This document shows, piece after piece, positions 35,790 through 44,787 of a stretch of 64,000 nt of DNA. The DNA is from JAJDTT01 sp022827025 (GTDB lineage: Bacteria > Acidobacteriota > UBA6911 > RPQK01 > JAJDTT01). The stretch lies in contig OZ241897.1 of NCBI GenBank assembly GCA_965203535.1, positions 310,001 to 374,000 of the forward strand. Direction: 5' to 3'. The translations under genes were made by a program, and so were the position numbers. Position 1 is the stretch's first letter. The number at the start of each line of letters is the position of its first letter. The notes beneath the pieces were generated by a model that saw only the letters and a program-made list of their open reading frames with translations, made no database searches and was not told the DNA's origin.

Positions 35790-38700
35790 GTGAACCCCAA
35801 AGCCGCAAGAAGCGACATTCCCCGGACCGGCATGCTCGCCACCGTCCGCAACCGGACCGGCGTGATCGCGGCCGTCGAACCCTTCGACGGCGACGACGGA
35901 CGCATCCACCTGGTCCACCTGGAATACCAGGACGAGCATGCCCCGGGACAGGAGCGTCTGCTCTGGGAACTGGAGCCCGAACGGAATCTCCTGGAACCGA
36001 CCGCGTTGCCGGACCCGGCTGACACGGACGCGATGCTCCCGGAAGACTTCGACGCGCTCCTTCGCGCCGCGCGCTGGACGGCGCTCTCGCCCTACGTCGA
36101 CCCGCGCGGCCAGGGCATTTCCAGCCGAGAGCCGGTGGCGAGTCCGTTCCACGGCGGCGTGCGGGTCGAGGACTACCAGCTCGTCCCGCTGTTGAAGGCG
36201 CTCCGCATGCCCCGCGTCAGCCTGCTGCTGGCCGACGACGTGGGTCTGGGCAAGACCATCGAGGCCGGGCTGATCCTCACCGAGCTGCTCCTGCGCCGCC
36301 GCATCCGGCGGGTCCTGGTCCTGACCCCGGCCTCGTTGCGCCGGCAATGGCAGGAAGAGCTCTGGGAGAAATTCTCGCTTCGCTTCCAGGTCGTGGACCG
36401 TCGGGGGACCGAGCGCCTGCGCCGCCGCCTGGGGATGGACGCCAACCCGTGGCGTTCGTTCAGCCGGATCGTCGCCTCCTATCACTACCTGCGCCAACCC
36501 GACGTGCTGGAGCAGTTCCTGTCCTCCTGCCGCACGCCGGAGGGCTCGCCCCATCTGCCCTGGGACCTGCTGATCGTCGACGAGTGCCACAACCTGATGC
36601 CGTCCCCCTTTGGCGAAGACAGCGGGCTCTGCAAGATGCTGCGGCTGGTGTCGCCCCGGTTCGAGCACCGGCTGTTTCTCTCCGCCACGCCGCACAACGG
36701 CCACACCCGCTCCTTCACCGGCCTGCTGGAGATGTTGGACCCCGTGCGCTTCACCCGCACCAGCGAGATGGGCCCGGCCATGCGCCGGCGTGTGGACGAC
36801 GTGGTCGTTCGCCGACTGAAACGGGACATCAACGCGAAGAGCGCCTCTCCGCGGTTCTGCACCCGCCATTCTCCGATGGCGCTGACCCTGGATATCGACC
36901 CGCGCGAGACCCGGCTCTCCATCGCCTTCGACGCCTTTCGCAATGCGGTGCGCTCGCTCGCATCGATGGGAACGAGGCGAAGACGACGTGCCGGAACTTT
37001 CGCGGTGGAGATACTGGGCAAGCGGCTGCTCTCCTGCCCCACCGCGTTCGCCGAGTCCTGGAACCGGGCCAGACAGGGCTTCTACGGCCAGGACGCAGCG
37101 GCGGAATCCGAGTTGGCCGCCGTCGAACGCCGAGTGCGGCAGGAAACCGGGGACGACCGGGAGGCCCAGCAGCGCCAGGCCACCGCGGCGACCGTCGTGG
37201 GGGCCTGGCTCCGGAACTTCGTCGACGAGGTCCGGGACGAGATTCGCGACATCGAAAACGCCCTCCACAGCTTGGGCTTCGCCTTCGGCGACACGCCCAT
37301 CACGGATCAGGACCCGGTTGCCGACGCCCGCTTCGACGCCCTGGTGGGACTGGTCGAAAGGCGGTTGCGCTCCACGGGCCGGTTCCGTGACGAAGAGCGC
37401 CTGATCGTCTTCACCGAGTACAAGACCACCCTCGACTACCTGGCCCGCCGCCTGCGGGAGCAGTACGCGGAGGACCGTGTGCTCACGCTCTTCGGCGGCG
37501 GCGGTCCCGAAGGCATGGACGAGACCAGCCGGGAGAACGTCAAGGCGGCGTTCAACGACCCGGGTTCTCGGGTGCGCGTTCTGGTCGCCACCGACGCCGC
37601 GTCCGAGGGGCTCAACCTGCATCGCACAGCGCGCACCCTGCTGCACTACGACTGTCCCTGGAACCCCTCGCGGCTGGAGCAGCGCAACGGCCGGCTCGAC
37701 CGCTACGGCCAGGCCCGCGACGTGACGGTGCATCACTTTGTCAGCGACACGGACCCCGACCTTCGCTTTCTCGACCACGTGATCCGCAAGGCGGACGAGA
37801 TCCGCGAGGACCTGGGTTCCGTCAACGAAGTCTTCGACCGGGCGGCCCATCGCCGCCTGATCCGCGGCGAGGACGCGGGCGGAGTGCAGTCCGAGCTGGA
37901 CCGCAGCATCGAGGCCGCCCGAGGAAGCGTCGTCATCGACGCCGACGACGCCGTGGCCGTCAACGGCGACGCGGCGCGTCAGACGGCGTCGCTCACAGCG
38001 TCGCTCGACGCCATGGCCGGTGAGATCGATCTCGACGGCCCCGCGCTCTACGACACCTTGGAGGCCGCAATGGCCATTCCCGCCGGCCGGCCGCAACTGC
38101 GGGTCGCCGAGGAACCCGGTTTCTACAGAGTCCGAAACCCCGATCTTCCCGGTTGGAGAGACGTCATCGATGAATCGGTGCGCCGTCCCGCTCCCGGCGG
38201 AATTCACGGCCCCGTGCGACGGCTCGCTTTCAGCACCGAGCCGTTCGTCGATCGACTCGGGGACCTGAGCGTATTTCTTCCCCGCCCCGATGCACTGCTC
38301 ATGCACTTGGCCCATCCCATGATGCAGCGGGCGCTGAACGTCCTCACGCGCCGCCGATATCCCGGCAAAAAAAGCGATGTCTCACGTTGGACCGTGCGTC
38401 CGGGTAGAGTTCCGGACGGCGCCGAAGCCATCGTCCTGCTCAGCATCGAAGAACTGGGAGTGAACCGACTGCGCGAGACCTTTCACCGCTGGGTGCGCAC
38501 GCTGGCGCTGCCCGTTCGGGACGGGGAGTTCGAAGAACCGCTGCCTCATGCTCCCGCCCGAACTCTTCGCGAGGCATGCGAATCCGAGGACGTGATCGAC
38601 GGGATTCTTGCCGGCGACATCCTGGAAGAGCTGCGCCCGCAACTGCGCCGGTGGCTGCGCGACTACAGGAACGACCTCACCGAATGCTTTCGCCGCCGGC

Positions 38701-39083
38701 TTCGAGCCGACGGCGAGGCGGCCCGCAAACGTGAGGACGAACGCTACCGGGAACGCCAGGGAGAAGTGTCGGCCCTGGTCCAACGATCGACCATGGCCCG
38801 GCTCAGTCGGGAGATCGAGCGGCTCAAGAACAAGAAACTCCAGGGACGACTCTTCGACGAGACCGAGCGGCTCGAAGGAATCGAGCGGTCTATCGAGGAA
38901 AGGGAAAAGGAGCTCAAACGCCGTCGGTCCCACTACGAAGAGATCCGCGAACAACTGGGGCGGGAACGCACCCGCATCCTGGACCGCCTCCTGCCGGCCC
39001 GTTTCGCTCTGGCGGGCGAGGCCCAGGTGTTTCCCGTGGCGGTGGAGATTCGCCTGCCGGAGCGGTCATTCCGAGAAGGTTGA
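35790..39083 (+). CDS. drmD: DrmD-type SNF2-like helicase (DISARM-related)
   Basis: A 1097-aa SF2/SNF2 ATPase. Motif I is ADDVGLGKTIEAG near residue 147, motif II is DECHN near 263, motif III is FLSATPHNGH, and the C-terminal lobe has ATDAASEGLNLH and motif VI QRNGRLDRYGQ near 630. After it come a long unique region and a charged coiled coil (about 950-1040). Size and order match DrmD, the SNF2-like helicase of class 1 DISARM phage defence. The start is GTG at 35790. The gene heads a cassette with a small ORF, a large methyltransferase and an AAA ATPase; no drmA, drmB or drmC is present in the window. Confidence 0.8.
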   Translation: MNPKAARSDIPRTGMLATVRNRTGVIAAVEPFDGDDGRIHLVHLEYQDEHAPGQERLLWELEPERNLLEPTALPDPADTDAMLPEDFDALLRAARWTALSPYVDPRGQGISSREPVASPFHGGVRVEDYQLVPLLKALRMPRVSLLLADDVGLGKTIEAGLILTELLLRRRIRRVLVLTPASLRRQWQEELWEKFSLRFQVVDRRGTERLRRRLGMDANPWRSFSRIVASYHYLRQPDVLEQFLSSCRTPEGSPHLPWDLLIVDECHNLMPSPFGEDSGLCKMLRLVSPRFEHRLFLSATPHNGHTRSFTGLLEMLDPVRFTRTSEMGPAMRRRVDDVVVRRLKRDINAKSASPRFCTRHSPMALTLDIDPRETRLSIAFDAFRNAVRSLASMGTRRRRRAGTFAVEILGKRLLSCPTAFAESWNRARQGFYGQDAAAESELAAVERRVRQETGDDREAQQRQATAATVVGAWLRNFVDEVRDEIRDIENALHSLGFAFGDTPITDQDPVADARFDALVGLVERRLRSTGRFRDEERLIVFTEYKTTLDYLARRLREQYAEDRVLTLFGGGGPEGMDETSRENVKAAFNDPGSRVRVLVATDAASEGLNLHRTARTLLHYDCPWNPSRLEQRNGRLDRYGQARDVTVHHFVSDTDPDLRFLDHVIRKADEIREDLGSVNEVFDRAAHRRLIRGEDAGGVQSELDRSIEAARGSVVIDADDAVAVNGDAARQTASLTASLDAMAGEIDLDGPALYDTLEAAMAIPAGRPQLRVAEEPGFYRVRNPDLPGWRDVIDESVRRPAPGGIHGPVRRLAFSTEPFVDRLGDLSVFLPRPDALLMHLAHPMMQRALNVLTRRRYPGKKSDVSRWTVRPGRVPDGAEAIVLLSIEELGVNRLRETFHRWVRTLALPVRDGEFEEPLPHAPARTLREACESEDVIDGILAGDILEELRPQLRRWLRDYRNDLTECFRRRLRADGEAARKREDERYRERQGEVSALVQRSTMARLSREIERLKNKKLQGRLFDETERLEGIERSIEEREKELKRRRSHYEEIREQLGRERTRILDRLLPARFALAGEAQVFPVAVEIRLPERSFREG

Positions 39084-39157
39084 GGCCCGCCGCCTTTGTG
39101 GTTGACTACGGCAATGCGAGAGAACGTCTACCGGCGCAACGTCGGGGAGGGAGGAAC

Positions 39158-39448
39158 ATGAAAGCTTTCGAGTGGAAGAAAGCGTTCCAGATCTACTGTT
39201 CGGTCCTGCATCGTATTCGCGGCCAGCCGGTTTTGTCGACGGCCTCAAGAGTCGATGGGTGTGAGCAGGGAGAGGGCATGATGGTTCGGCGGGCGGCCAA
39301 ATATTCGTCTCTGAACATTCATGAAGCCGTGTTCGGCTCGGCTCCGAAACTCAAGAGCATTGAGGACCTGGATGAAGGCATCCGATCTCGAATGCGACAC
39401 AAACATGCCTGCCATCGGCGCCGCCGCATGGATCAGCCGGAGCGATAG
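39158..39448 (+). CDS. Small protein of unknown function inside the DISARM-like operon
   Basis: A 96-aa protein starting at an ATG with a strong ribosome-binding site (GGGAGGGAGGAAC). The C-terminal half, HEAVFGSAPKLKSIEDLDEG then a basic RSRMRHKHACHRRRR tail, looks like the end of small antitoxin-like or DNA-binding proteins, but no family is recognised. It lies 74 bases after drmD and its stop is 2 bases before the GTG of the methyltransferase, so it is part of the operon. It may be a regulator of the methyltransferase; this is inference from position. Confidence 0.55.
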   Translation: MKAFEWKKAFQIYCSVLHRIRGQPVLSTASRVDGCEQGEGMMVRRAAKYSSLNIHEAVFGSAPKLKSIEDLDEGIRSRMRHKHACHRRRRMDQPER

Positions 39449-39450
39449 TC

Positions 39451-42400
39451 GTGAGGACAACGCACCAAGTCGGCTCCCTGGGTCTGCCGGGGTGGGAGCG
39501 CCTTCGCCACGGCGGACTGCTCCTGGATCCCAAGCGGTTGGGCGCCATTGCCCAGAGTGCGCCCGGTCCTCTCGACGACGCCACTGAACGCCAACTCCGC
39601 CAGCGCGCCAGTTCCATGCTGGACGGGGACGGGGACGCCTCATCCTTCGCAACCTTCGTTCTGGAACGGGTCTGCGGCCTGGACCCTTCGACGGGCGCCT
39701 GGACGCGAGGCAGCAACGTCGCCCCATCGTGGGGACGCCGCGCCATCACCGGCGAGACCGTCAAACCCCGCCAGCTCTGGACCGGCCCCAACGGCGGCCG
39801 GTTGCCCGTCTTCCTGGACCGGAGCGGCAAGCGCCTGGGCATCGGCCGGAGCCGCCGGACCGTCAGCCAGGTGCTGGGCTGGCTGCGCGCCGGCAAGGAT
39901 CACCTGGCGCTGGTGACGAACGGCCGGCAGTGGCGGCTGTTGTTCGCCGGGCTCGATTTCGACGCCTGGTGCGAATGGGACCTGGAACTGTGGTTCGAGC
40001 ATGGCGAAATCTCCCCGCAGGTGACGGCGCTCCGCACGTTGCTGAGTCCCAAGCTCTGGACTCCCGAGAGCGAAGACGCCGAAGCGCCCCTGCTGCAGGC
40101 GATTCGCGACACCCGCAAGGGACAGGCGGAACTCTCGGAAGTCCTGGGCGAGCGGGTCCGGGAGGCGGTCGAACTCCTGATTCAAGGCCACGGCGAAGCG
40201 CTGAAGGAGCGATGCGGGGACGTGGACCCCGCCGACATCTATCGCGCCGCCTGCCGGGTGGCCATGCGGCTCGTGGTGATCCTGTTCGCCGAGTCCCGGG
40301 AACTGCTGCCCCGGGACAACTCCCTCTATCACGAGAGCTACGGGCTGAACGGCCTGCTGGAACAGCTCGAACGGGCGGCGACCCGGACCGGCGCCCTGGC
40401 GGGCCGACTTGGGGCCTGGCCGCGAGTGCTGGCGCTCTTCCGGCTGGTGCGGGACGGATCCCACCACCCGGACCTGCCGGTGACGGCCTACGGCGGCGAC
40501 CTGTTCGCGCCGGGACGACCCGACGCGGCGGAAGGACTCTCCCGGGCCCTTTCCGTGTTCGAGAGCGCCTGTTTCGGGACGGAGAGCCACGTGCTGCCGG
40601 ACGGCGACGTCCACGAGATGTTGAACCTCCTGACTCGGACCACGATGAGGATCCGTCAGGGACGCGGCGGCACTCAAGTGGTCGTCCCCGTGGACTTCTC
40701 CGATCTCTCCTCCGAGTACATCGGCATTCTCTACGAGGGGCTTCTGGACTACGAGCTGAAGACGGCGCCATCCGGCGACCCGGTGATCTTCCTCGCGGTG
40801 GGCGATCAACCGGCGCTGCCCCTCTCCCGCCTGGAGGCCATGGACGACCGCGCACTGAAGGCGTTGTTCGAAAGCCTCAAGAAGTCCGGTTCGAGGGCGG
40901 CGGATGACGTGTCCTCCGGGGAGGATCAACGGCAGCGCTCGAAGCAGGAAACGACAGGCCAGTCGCAACGTCCTGCAACGGAGAATGGCGGACGAGACAC
41001 GACAGGCGCACCGGACCTACGGCAGGAAAATCGGACCCGGGCAGAGGTTTGGGCCCGCCGCGCGGCGCTGGCTGCCGGTCTGGTCCGAAAGCGCCGCGGC
41101 CGGGACACGCCGGAACGCCGGCTCGCATTCGAGAGCCGGCTCGGCGCCAAGGCGCGCCAGCTCGTGGGACGCGTCGTGCTTCCCGGCGAGTGGTACCTGG
41201 TGCGCTGGGGCGGCACCCGCAAGGGCTCCGGCAGCTTCTACACGCGTCCGGGGCTCGCCGTTCCCACCGTGCAACGCACCCTGCGCCCGCTGGCCTACGA
41301 CCCGCCGGCCGGCCCGGACGGAGAACCTGATCCGGACGCGCCGCCGACAAGCTGGACGCCCCGACTCCCCGAACGAATCCTGGCGCTCAAGGTCTGCGAT
41401 CCCGCCTGCGGGTCCGGCACCTTCCCCCTGGCCACTCTGCGCTTCCTCACCGAGGCCCTGTACGCCTCGCTGCAGCATCACGGCCGGATCGAACCAGATG
41501 GCGAGCGCGCCCTGGTCCGGCTGCTGGGTATCGAGGATGACGAACACCCGCAAACCGCTTACGAGCCGAGCCTCTCCGAGGAACTGATCCCCTGCCCGCC
41601 CGACGACGAGCACTTCGAGTCCCGCCTCAAGGCCGTGCTGCGGCGCCACGTGGTGGAACAATGCATCTACGCCGCGGACCTGGATCCCCTCGCCGTGGAG
41701 CTCTGCCGCCTCTCGCTGTGGATCGAGACCATGGACCGCAACCTGCCGTTCGGCTTCCTCGATCACAAGATCAAGTGCGGAAACGCGCTGGTCGGAGCCT
41801 GGTTCGATCAGTTCCGGCACTATCCCGTGATGGCCTGGAAGAACCGGGAGGGCGGCGACAAGAACCACAACAACGGCGTGCATTTCCAGAAGAACGCCCG
41901 GACCCGGAAGATCAAGGATTTCGTCAAGGAGACGCTCACGCCCGATCTCATGGATTTCCTGGAAGGGCGTCCCCTGTATCAACCGGACCTGATGGAAGCG
42001 TCGGTCGCTGCGCACGACGAGGCGTTCGCCGTGCTGGCCAGGATGCACGCCATGCCGGTACACGACACGGCGGAACGAGCGCGTCACTACCGGGAACACT
42101 TCCTGGGATCACCGTCGTGGCGTTCGCTCAAACACGCCATGGATCTCTGGTGCGCCTGCTGGTTCTGGCCGGCGGAAGAGATCGAACACGCGCCGCTGCC
42201 GAGCACCTTCGCCGAGCCGCCGGAGGAGACACGGGCCGTGGCTGACCGGATCGCCGCCGAGATGCGGTTCTTCCATTGGGAATGGGAGTTCCCGGACGTT
42301 TTCCATCCAGGGGGGACAGGCTTCGACGCGGTCCTCGGCAATCCGCCGTGGGACATCGCCAAACCGATCTCCAAGGAGTTCTTCTCCAACCTCGATCCAC

Positions 42401-44787
42401 TCTACCGATCCTACGGCAAGCAGGTCGCGCTACGGAAGCAGTCGAACTACTTTGCAGATGCCGAGGTGGAGCGTGACTGGTTGGAGTACAACGCCCGTTT
42501 TCGCGCCCAGTCCAACTACATGAGCCGTTCCGCGAGCCCGTTCGGAGACCCCGAGGAGAACTCCAAGAGCCAGAACCGCTTCCTGGTAATCCGGGGACAC
42601 AAGAACCAAAAACTTCACACACGTTGGCGGACAGCCCGCCGCCGTGCGACCGGATTCGTCGATCCGTCCCACCCGTTCCGCCATCAGGGCTCGGCGGACC
42701 TGAACTTGTACAAGCTCTTTCTGGAAGCCGCCCACGGGCTTCTGAGACCCGGGGGGCGACTCGGATTCATCGTTCCCTCCGGCCTTTACTCCGACAACGG
42801 TACCCAGGCGTTGCGACGCCTGTTTCTCGAGCGCTGCTCGTGGGAATGGTTGTTCGGAATCGAGAACCGCGACAAGGTATTTCCGATTCACAGGAGCTAC
42901 AAGTTCAACCCGGTCATCGTGGAGAAGGGAGGCTCCACCGAAGCCATCCGCACGACCTTCATGCGCCGCGACCTGGACGACTGGGGGCGCGCCGAGGAAC
43001 TCACGACGTCCTATTCCCGGGCGCAGGTGGAGCAGTTCAGTCCCAACAGCCGCGCCATTCTTGAAATCCAGTCGAAGCGGGACCTGGAGATTCTGGAGAA
43101 GATCTACGCCAACTCGGTACTCCTCGGCGACGACGGACCCGACGGGTGGGGGATCCGTTACGCCACAGAGTTACACATGACCAACGACTCCCGCCTCTTC
43201 CCGCCCCGTCCGCAGTGGGAAGCGAAGGGCTACCGTCCCGACGAGTACAGCCGATGGCTGGTGGGCGACTGGCGGCCCATCGAGGAGCTCTGGGCCGAAC
43301 TCGGCGTCGATCCGTCCCGGCCCGAGCCGGTAGAGATCGAGCTTGAAGATTGGCTGTTCGATACCACCGCAGGTCCCGAGAGACGAGAGGCCGAGGCGCG
43401 TTTCGTTCACGGCCATCTGCTGAAACCGGGAGACGTCGCCCGCACCGACTGGCGCCTGCGCTGTGTGCAGCGTCCCTACGATCGGCTGCCGATTTCCCGG
43501 GCACAGATTCCGGCCGGAGTGATCCTCTCGCGGAAAGGAGATGCATGGATTGGGGAGGACCATGTCCGAGACGTTGCGTTACCCCTATATCAGGGGATCA
43601 TGGTCCAGCCATTTGTACCGAGCGCACGAGGGTGGCTTAGTGGAACCGGACTTCGGGCCAAGTGGGACTACAACAACCTGGGGAATCTTCGCTGGAATCC
43701 TCAGTTCTTGATGGGACAGGACCGTGCCCGATTGAGCACGCGGAACTCTGAACCAGTGAAGTTTGGATACCGTGAAGTAGCCCGTAGTACCGACGCTCGC
43801 TCGTTCATTGGCGCTGTCCTGCCCCCGTTTCCTTGCGGCCACAAAGTACCGATCCTTCATCTTGGCAACAGCACGACAGAAGTAGTATCCAACGCCGCAG
43901 CGTTATTCAACAGCTTCACCTTCGACTGGATTGTTCGTCACCGTCTGGGAGGGGCGGCACTTGCTTGGTACGTACTCGCCGAAAGCGCTTTACCCCATGC
44001 CCCGGCAATGCCGAAACTGTTGCCGATCATCAAGAAACTGAACCTCTTCCCGAGTCTGTTCGCGGCGGTCCTGAAAACTCATGCTGTAGAGATCCACGAC
44101 GCATTGTATCCCGGAGAGCGGGTCCGGCTTCGATCGATCATAGATGCTGTTTCTTGCGCGACGTACGGTTGCGACAGAGCCGATCTTCGTCACATTCTGC
44201 GGGATTCAGACTTGCCCGCAAGCGACGTGAGTCCACGTTCGCACAAGTCAATCTCGTTGGATCCGCGAGGATTCTGGCGCGTCGACAGGAACAAACATCC
44301 CGAGTTGCGCCACACCGTCCTAACCCTCGTCGCCTTTCACGACCTCGAATCAAAGATCTGGGCAGCCAACGGTGACCGCGAGAAAGGCATTAATTCCTTT
44401 CTCGCCCAAAACCACGGTGAAGGTTGGATGCTTCCGGAAACATTGCGCCTCGCTGACTATGGCCTCGGCCATGACAAGCGCGCCCGCCAACTCCAGCCCG
44501 TTGCGAGCCGCCTCGGTCCACGCTTCTACGACTGGCAGCTTGTTCAAAGTGCCGACGAGTCCTGGCGGGAATGCCACCTGCACGCCCGCAACCTGCTCGG
44601 CGCCCGCGAATACTCGCGCGTCATTTCTTCCGCTGACGTCGACTCACGCGAAGATTACCTCCCGCTTGTGGCGGAGCCGCGCTCCGACTACCGTGACGCA
44701 AAACCCGCGCAGAAGTCGCTATTTGAGCCTGGATCGGCGACCAACGCGGCTTCCCGTCTCCAGCGAAAGAACGAATCGACATCGTGA
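39451..44787 (+). CDS. Very large adenine-specific DNA methyltransferase (DrmMI/Eco57I-like)
   Basis: A 1778-aa protein of the type IIG/Eco57I methylase group. AdoMet-binding motif I is DPACGSGTFPLA near residue 650 and the N6-adenine catalytic motif is GNPPWDIAKP near 963. A roughly 300-residue insertion separates the two, and the C-terminal 700 residues probably hold target recognition. The first 600 residues are a helical region without a recognised nuclease motif. In class 1 DISARM, DrmMI marks host DNA; this protein is larger and no restriction nuclease is seen. Start is GTG at 39451. The stop overlaps the start of the ATPase gene (GTGA). Confidence 0.75.
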   Translation: MRTTHQVGSLGLPGWERLRHGGLLLDPKRLGAIAQSAPGPLDDATERQLRQRASSMLDGDGDASSFATFVLERVCGLDPSTGAWTRGSNVAPSWGRRAITGETVKPRQLWTGPNGGRLPVFLDRSGKRLGIGRSRRTVSQVLGWLRAGKDHLALVTNGRQWRLLFAGLDFDAWCEWDLELWFEHGEISPQVTALRTLLSPKLWTPESEDAEAPLLQAIRDTRKGQAELSEVLGERVREAVELLIQGHGEALKERCGDVDPADIYRAACRVAMRLVVILFAESRELLPRDNSLYHESYGLNGLLEQLERAATRTGALAGRLGAWPRVLALFRLVRDGSHHPDLPVTAYGGDLFAPGRPDAAEGLSRALSVFESACFGTESHVLPDGDVHEMLNLLTRTTMRIRQGRGGTQVVVPVDFSDLSSEYIGILYEGLLDYELKTAPSGDPVIFLAVGDQPALPLSRLEAMDDRALKALFESLKKSGSRAADDVSSGEDQRQRSKQETTGQSQRPATENGGRDTTGAPDLRQENRTRAEVWARRAALAAGLVRKRRGRDTPERRLAFESRLGAKARQLVGRVVLPGEWYLVRWGGTRKGSGSFYTRPGLAVPTVQRTLRPLAYDPPAGPDGEPDPDAPPTSWTPRLPERILALKVCDPACGSGTFPLATLRFLTEALYASLQHHGRIEPDGERALVRLLGIEDDEHPQTAYEPSLSEELIPCPPDDEHFESRLKAVLRRHVVEQCIYAADLDPLAVELCRLSLWIETMDRNLPFGFLDHKIKCGNALVGAWFDQFRHYPVMAWKNREGGDKNHNNGVHFQKNARTRKIKDFVKETLTPDLMDFLEGRPLYQPDLMEASVAAHDEAFAVLARMHAMPVHDTAERARHYREHFLGSPSWRSLKHAMDLWCACWFWPAEEIEHAPLPSTFAEPPEETRAVADRIAAEMRFFHWEWEFPDVFHPGGTGFDAVLGNPPWDIAKPISKEFFSNLDPLYRSYGKQVALRKQSNYFADAEVERDWLEYNARFRAQSNYMSRSASPFGDPEENSKSQNRFLVIRGHKNQKLHTRWRTARRRATGFVDPSHPFRHQGSADLNLYKLFLEAAHGLLRPGGRLGFIVPSGLYSDNGTQALRRLFLERCSWEWLFGIENRDKVFPIHRSYKFNPVIVEKGGSTEAIRTTFMRRDLDDWGRAEELTTSYSRAQVEQFSPNSRAILEIQSKRDLEILEKIYANSVLLGDDGPDGWGIRYATELHMTNDSRLFPPRPQWEAKGYRPDEYSRWLVGDWRPIEELWAELGVDPSRPEPVEIELEDWLFDTTAGPERREAEARFVHGHLLKPGDVARTDWRLRCVQRPYDRLPISRAQIPAGVILSRKGDAWIGEDHVRDVALPLYQGIMVQPFVPSARGWLSGTGLRAKWDYNNLGNLRWNPQFLMGQDRARLSTRNSEPVKFGYREVARSTDARSFIGAVLPPFPCGHKVPILHLGNSTTEVVSNAAALFNSFTFDWIVRHRLGGAALAWYVLAESALPHAPAMPKLLPIIKKLNLFPSLFAAVLKTHAVEIHDALYPGERVRLRSIIDAVSCATYGCDRADLRHILRDSDLPASDVSPRSHKSISLDPRGFWRVDRNKHPELRHTVLTLVAFHDLESKIWAANGDREKGINSFLAQNHGEGWMLPETLRLADYGLGHDKRARQLQPVASRLGPRFYDWQLVQSADESWRECHLHARNLLGAREYSRVISSADVDSREDYLPLVAEPRSDYRDAKPAQKSLFEPGSATNAASRLQRKNESTS

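Noticed and set aside
35700..38315. An 871-codon minus-strand frame opposite drmD
   Set aside because: It mirrors the codon structure of drmD in GC-rich DNA; it has low-complexity composition and no family features.
39351..40968. Large minus-strand frames opposite the methyltransferase
   Set aside because: Composition artefacts of a long GC-rich gene; no start signals or domain features.
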